18,720 bases of DNA. It comes from Verrucomicrobiales bacterium (lineage in GTDB: Bacteria > Verrucomicrobiota > Verrucomicrobiae > Limisphaerales > UBA1100). How positions within the stretch are numbered: position 1 is the first letter of the stretch; each line of letters opens with the position of its first letter. The notes under the pieces are model-generated. The model was not told the origin of the DNA, ran no database searches, and worked only from the letters and a program-made list of their open reading frames with translations. The stretch spans positions 1-18,720 of the forward strand of contig PBLV01000042.1 in NCBI GenBank assembly GCA_002721895.1. Reading direction: 5' to 3'. Both the position numbers and the translations under genes were made by a program. Of this stretch, positions 14,593-18,720 are shown one piece after another.

Positions 14593-15609
14593 ATGTCCTC
14601 ACGGATCACTGACGAACTGGGCAAGCCCGACGCAGCATTCGAATCGTCACTGCGCCCTGCAGTCTTCTCGGAATTCGGCGGTCAAGACAAGGTGCGGGAG
14701 CGGCTGGAGATTGCCGTCACCGCCGCGCAACAGCGCAAGGAGCCGATCGATCACCTACTGCTGTCAGGCCCGCCGGGGTTAGGTAAGACGACCTTGGCCA
14801 ACATCATCGCCAGGGCGATGGGCGGCAATCTGCGCGCCACCAGCGGGCCAACCATTGAAAAGGCTGCCGACCTCGCCGGCTTGCTCACCAATCTCGAAGA
14901 AGGCGATGTGCTCTTCATCGATGAAATCCATCGCATGCAAAAGACCGTGGAGGAATATCTCTACCCCGCGATGGAGGATTACCAGCTGGACATCATCATC
15001 GATCAGGGCCCCAACGCCCGCAGCGTGCGCCTAAACCTGCCACGCTTCACGCTGGTCGGCGCCACCACCCGCAGCGGACTGCTTACCGCGCCGCTCCTAA
15101 CACGCTTCCCTATTCGCGAGCGGCTCGATTATTATTCGGCCGATCACATGACCCATATCGTCACGCGCTCGGCTGGTTTGCTCGACGTCAGCATCGATGA
15201 ACAGGGCGCGTCCGAAATCGCCCGCCGCAGCCGTGGCACCCCGCGCATTGCCAACAACCTCCTGCGCCGCGTGCGCGATTACGCGCAGGTGAAAGGCGAC
15301 GGCACCATCACCAACACCATTGCCGACGCCGCGCTGGCCATGTTGGAGATCGACGGCCACGGCCTCGACGAAATGGACAAGCGCATCCTCGAAACGATTA
15401 TCGTGAAATTCGGCGGCGGCCCCGTGGGCGTCAACTCCATCGCCGCCGCCGTCGGCGAGGAAGCCGACACGTTGGAGGAAGTTTACGAACCCTTCCTCAT
15501 CATGGAAGGCTACCTCCAACGCACCCCTCAAGGCCGTACTGCTACTGAATTGGGCCACCAACGGCTGGGCCTGAAGCCGGGCAACGGACAGCAACAGACC
15601 CTCCTGTAA
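14593..15609 (+). CDS. ruvB: Holliday junction branch migration ATPase RuvB
   Basis: RuvB forms hexameric rings that, with RuvA, drive branch migration of Holliday junctions during recombinational repair. The protein has 338 residues, the usual length. It shows [19 protein letters not shown] (20-38), Walker [10 protein letters not shown] (59-67), Walker [10 protein letters not shown] (106-114) and sensor 1 [26 protein letters not shown], the arginine-containing [20 protein letters not shown] and the winged-helix C-terminus with [20 protein letters not shown] follow. ruvA and ruvC are not in the window. It may be transcribed with aat, since no terminator lies between them. Confidence 0.97.
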   Translation: MSSRITDELGKPDAAFESSLRPAVFSEFGGQDKVRERLEIAVTAAQQRKEPIDHLLLSGPPGLGKTTLANIIARAMGGNLRATSGPTIEKAADLAGLLTNLEEGDVLFIDEIHRMQKTVEEYLYPAMEDYQLDIIIDQGPNARSVRLNLPRFTLVGATTRSGLLTAPLLTRFPIRERLDYYSADHMTHIVTRSAGLLDVSIDEQGASEIARRSRGTPRIANNLLRRVRDYAQVKGDGTITNTIADAALAMLEIDGHGLDEMDKRILETIIVKFGGGPVGVNSIAAAVGEEADTLEEVYEPFLIMEGYLQRTPQGRTATELGHQRLGLKPGNGQQQTLL

Positions 15610-15650
15610 ACCAGCGGAATCAGTGTCTTGGACTGACTTAAGAGGAAAAC

Positions 15651-15684
15651 TAACTTTACAAATGGACGCCTATATGTAAAGTTA
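15651..15684. promoter_or_regulatory. Perfect 10-bp inverted repeat directly upstream of the AAA/DUF4143 gene
   Basis: TAACTTTACA (15651-15660) is exactly complementary to TGTAAAGTTA (15675-15684), with 14 nt between. Beyond two mismatches, GAAA and TTTC extend the symmetry. The right arm ends 6 bp before the ATG at 15691. The A/T-rich, dyad-symmetric sequence with arm centres about 24 bp apart could be an operator for a dimeric DNA-binding protein, or an RNA hairpin that hides the start codon. There is no T-tract, so it is not a terminator. Confidence 0.5.
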
Positions 15685-15690
15685 ACTTTC

Positions 15691-16854
15691 ATGATTGAAC
15701 GCCCGCATTGGCAGGATCGTTTGCAACAAGCATGGCGGAAGGCACCGGTGGCGTGGCTGGCAGGCGTACGGCGCGTGGGCAAGACCGTGTTGGCGCAATC
15801 GATTGGTGACGCGGAGTTTTTGAACTGTGACCTACCCAGCAGCGAAGAGCGGTTGCGGGATCCCGAGGAGTTTTTTCGTTCGGTGAAAAAAGAAGTGGTG
15901 GTGCTGGATGAAGTGCACCAGTTGCCCGATCCCAGCCGGTTGCTGAAAATCGCGGCGGATGCGTTTCCCAAATTGAAAGTGCTAGCCACGGGTTCTTCCA
16001 CCCTGCAAGCCACCAAAAAATTCCGCGACAGCCTCACGGGCCGCAAGCGGGAGGTGGTGTTGACGCCCGTGCTGGCGGAAGAGTTGCCTGCATTCGGCAT
16101 CACTGATTTGCGCGATCGACTATTGCGGGGCGGACTGCCCCCTGCCCTGCTCGCAGAGACTCTCGAGCCCGAATTTTACGGCGAATGGTTCGACTCCTAT
16201 TTTGCACGTGATGTGCAGGAGTTATTTGGCGTTGGCAAGCGTGCCAATTTTTTAAATTTACTTGAACTCGTATTGCGACAAAGTGGTGGCTTGATGGAGG
16301 TAACTTCAATGGCCAAGCATTGCGGCGCTACACGACCCACAGTGATGAACTGGCTGGATGTTTTTCAAATCACGCAAGTAGCCCGGTTGTTAAGACCATA
16401 TTCTGAAGGCGGACGACGGGAACTCGTGGCTCAGCCGAAGGTATACGGGTTTGACACAGGTTTTGTCTGTTATGCACGTGGCTGGAATGAGGTACGCCCC
16501 GAAGATTGCGGACAGCTTTGGGAGCATTTGGTGCTGGATACATTGCTTTCGTTACCGATCTCAAAGATTCATTTTTGGCGCGACAAGCAACAACGCGAGG
16601 TGGACTTTGTCGTTCCACGTGGCCGCGGTGTAGTCGATGCCATTGAATGCAAATGGTCTACGCATAGTTTTGAAACACGAGGGCTAAAGGCATTTCGAGA
16701 CAATTACCCCAAAGGGCGAAATTATTTGGTCAGCCCACAGGCAAGTAAATCCTTCGTTCGCAAGCTGGACGGATTATCGGTTAAATTTATCGCTTCAGAA
16801 AGTCTACGCAAGGAATTCAGCCGATCGAATCCAAAGGCCATCACCCAATTGTAA
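15691..16854 (+). CDS. AAA-family ATPase with DUF4143 C-terminal domain
   Basis: The protein has 387 residues. The N-terminal AAA_14-type ATPase carries Walker A GVRRVGKT (25-32) and Walker B VVVLDEVHQ (69-77), then TGSSTLQ as sensor-like strand and LRGGLPPALLA. The C-terminal DUF4143 part includes YFARDVQELFGV, a winged-helix-like region (about 205-230) and a PD-(D/E)xK-like pattern, EVDFVV (Asp305) and IECKW (Glu319, Lys321). These proteins are common, mobile and functionally uncharacterised. The nuclease-like pattern is seen here, but activity is not established. The gene is visibly richer in A/T than its neighbours, and it directly follows an inverted repeat. Acquisition by transfer is plausible. 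Confidence 0.9.
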   Translation: MIERPHWQDRLQQAWRKAPVAWLAGVRRVGKTVLAQSIGDAEFLNCDLPSSEERLRDPEEFFRSVKKEVVVLDEVHQLPDPSRLLKIAADAFPKLKVLATGSSTLQATKKFRDSLTGRKREVVLTPVLAEELPAFGITDLRDRLLRGGLPPALLAETLEPEFYGEWFDSYFARDVQELFGVGKRANFLNLLELVLRQSGGLMEVTSMAKHCGATRPTVMNWLDVFQITQVARLLRPYSEGGRRELVAQPKVYGFDTGFVCYARGWNEVRPEDCGQLWEHLVLDTLLSLPISKIHFWRDKQQREVDFVVPRGRGVVDAIECKWSTHSFETRGLKAFRDNYPKGRNYLVSPQASKSFVRKLDGLSVKFIASESLRKEFSRSNPKAITQL

Positions 16855-16883
16855 TCGGATTTGACCCATTAACGATTAGTCAA

Positions 16884-17084
16884 TTAAAACCCGCCATCAC
16901 CACCACCTCCTCCTCCACCATCGTTTCTAGTCACCCATAAATAGCACCCGAATGAAATTACGAATACCACTATGAAGACGATACTCACTACATCCGGATC
17001 ATCTTCTAAGAAGTTTGTCCTGATAACCCAAATAAATCCTGAAACCAAAGCCACACACAATAACATCCAATTTCTCTCATACAT
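16884..17084 (-). CDS. Small two-helix membrane protein with Gly-rich C-terminal tail
   Basis: The protein has 66 residues. Helix 1 is at about 6-22 (WMLLCVALVSGFIWVI), followed by a short acidic loop (FLEDDPDVV) and helix 2 at about 33-52 (SIVFIVVFVISFGCYLWV). The tail NDGGGGGGGDGGF follows. An AAAGG about 8 nt upstream supports the ATG at 17084. No family is recognised. The region is A/T-rich like the preceding ATPase gene, so both may belong to one acquired segment. Support is the coherent topology and ribosome binding site; homologues cannot be checked here. Confidence 0.5.
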   Translation of the reverse strand: MYERNWMLLCVALVSGFIWVIRTNFLEDDPDVVSIVFIVVFVISFGCYLWVTRNDGGGGGGGDGGF

Positions 17085-17181
17085 ACAAGGCCTTTCGTCT
17101 TCTACTAATTTTCAATTATGACCGGGAGGCAGTTTATTCGTTGAACGGTCCGCCTACTACGCTTCTGCGGCACTGGTGAAC

Positions 17182-17212
17182 TTGTTCGCGACTCGTTCCA
17201 TGCGGTTATAAT
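17182..17212 (+). promoter_or_regulatory. Candidate promoter upstream of carB
   Basis: A perfect -10 hexamer TATAAT (17207-17212) is preceded by TTGTTC (17182-17187) at a 19-nt spacing, which is longer than the ideal 17. If used, it would give a leader of about 230 nt containing the nested inverted repeat at 17245-17364. The -35 is weak. Confidence 0.3.
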
Positions 17213-17244
17213 ATCAATTAACCCGGACGTTCGCGAGGTGAAAT

Positions 17245-17364
17245 GGGAGGGACAAGTTCCACCTTGTCCCTGTTTTTATCCTCACACAGAGACGCGGAGG
17301 ATTGTTCTCTGCGTCTCCGCGCCTTCGCGTGAGATACAGGGGCGAGGTGGAACTCGCCCCTCCC
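17245..17364. repeat. Nested inverted-repeat element (hairpins within a larger hairpin)
   Basis: Outer arms are 17245-17270 and 17339-17364: 22 of 26 positions are complementary. Each outer arm is also a small hairpin on its own (GGGACAA/TTGTCCC in the left, GGGGCGAG/CTCGCCCC in the right). The four differences between arms form two A-T to G-C pair exchanges, which keep both small stems paired. Inner arms at 17285-17299 and 17307-17321 are complementary at 12 of 15 positions (CAGAGACGCGGAG-like against CTCTGCGTCTCCGCG), with CTCAC/GTGAG outside them. It has no coding potential of note. It resembles a MITE or REP-like intergenic element. Confidence 0.75.
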
Positions 17365-17449
17365 GAGGAGCTCTGCGAACAACATTCGGCCGGTTTTTCC
17401 AGAAAACTCATGACAACGGCGCCGGTTTGCCGTTAAGTCTCCGCGGTTC

Positions 17450-18720
<1,271 letters not shown>

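Noticed and set aside
16863..16892. TTGAC/GTCAA hairpin after the DUF4143 gene as a terminator
   Set aside because: Only 5 bp with a loop of about 13 nt; not distinguishable from chance.
17245..17364. CRISPR array or insertion sequence in the carB upstream region
   Set aside because: There are no regularly spaced direct repeats and no transposase; the symmetry is inverted and nested.

Overview
The window is a piece of a Gram-negative chromosome with fairly high GC. It most likely comes from a Verrucomicrobiota-type member of the PVC group. The pointers are a DUF1501 Tat-exported protein, the tail of a WD40-repeat protein, lipopolysaccharide genes (lpxK, waaF), and many genes without a clear Shine-Dalgarno sequence. 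No single gene settles the phylum, so this placement is inference.

Layout. 1-111: the last 36 codons of a WD40-like protein (+). 108-2359: lpxK and waaF on the minus strand, joined by a TAATG stop/start overlap. 2447-3934: an NfeD/ClpP-class membrane protease (+). 3943-6445 (minus): an ECF sigma factor operon (sigma, small membrane protein that is a candidate anti-sigma factor, CpxP/Spy-like membrane-anchored protein). It is preceded by a secreted EF-hand protein with a Gly/His/Pro-rich tail, and a strong intrinsic terminator lies between the EF-hand gene and sigma. 6682-10668 (+): rpsU with its own terminator, the CCA-adding tRNA nucleotidyltransferase, an NtrC-type sigma-54 response regulator, and an EpsC-type serine O-acetyltransferase. 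10772-12928 (minus): a DUF1501 protein and an unrecognised protein with two CxxC pairs. 13028-15609 (+): clpS, a DUF2017 gene, aat and ruvB. 15691-16854 (+): an A/T-richer AAA ATPase/DUF4143 gene behind a perfect inverted repeat. 16884-17084 (minus): a small two-helix membrane protein. 17245-17364: a nested inverted-repeat element. 17450 to the end (+): the 5' part of carB.

The most interesting functional unit is clpS-DUF2017-aat. Aat adds Leu/Phe to protein N-termini to make N-degrons, and ClpS delivers such proteins to ClpAP/ClpCP. A DUF2017 gene overlaps clpS (ATGA) and sits between the two, so the unstudied DUF2017 protein is a guilt-by-association candidate for the N-degron pathway. ClpS carries the WDDPVNLM loop that I associate with actinobacterial ClpS.

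A second unit is the ECF sigma operon. The only intergenic space upstream of sigma lies just behind the terminator of the EF-hand gene. Sigma expression may therefore depend on terminator read-through or on a promoter inside the EF-hand gene.

Non-coding structure is also notable. Two A+T/G-mixed repeats built on TTGGTCATTG-like words flank the clpS region, and one supplies the stop codon of the DUF2017 gene. A hairpin-in-hairpin repeat lies upstream of carB.
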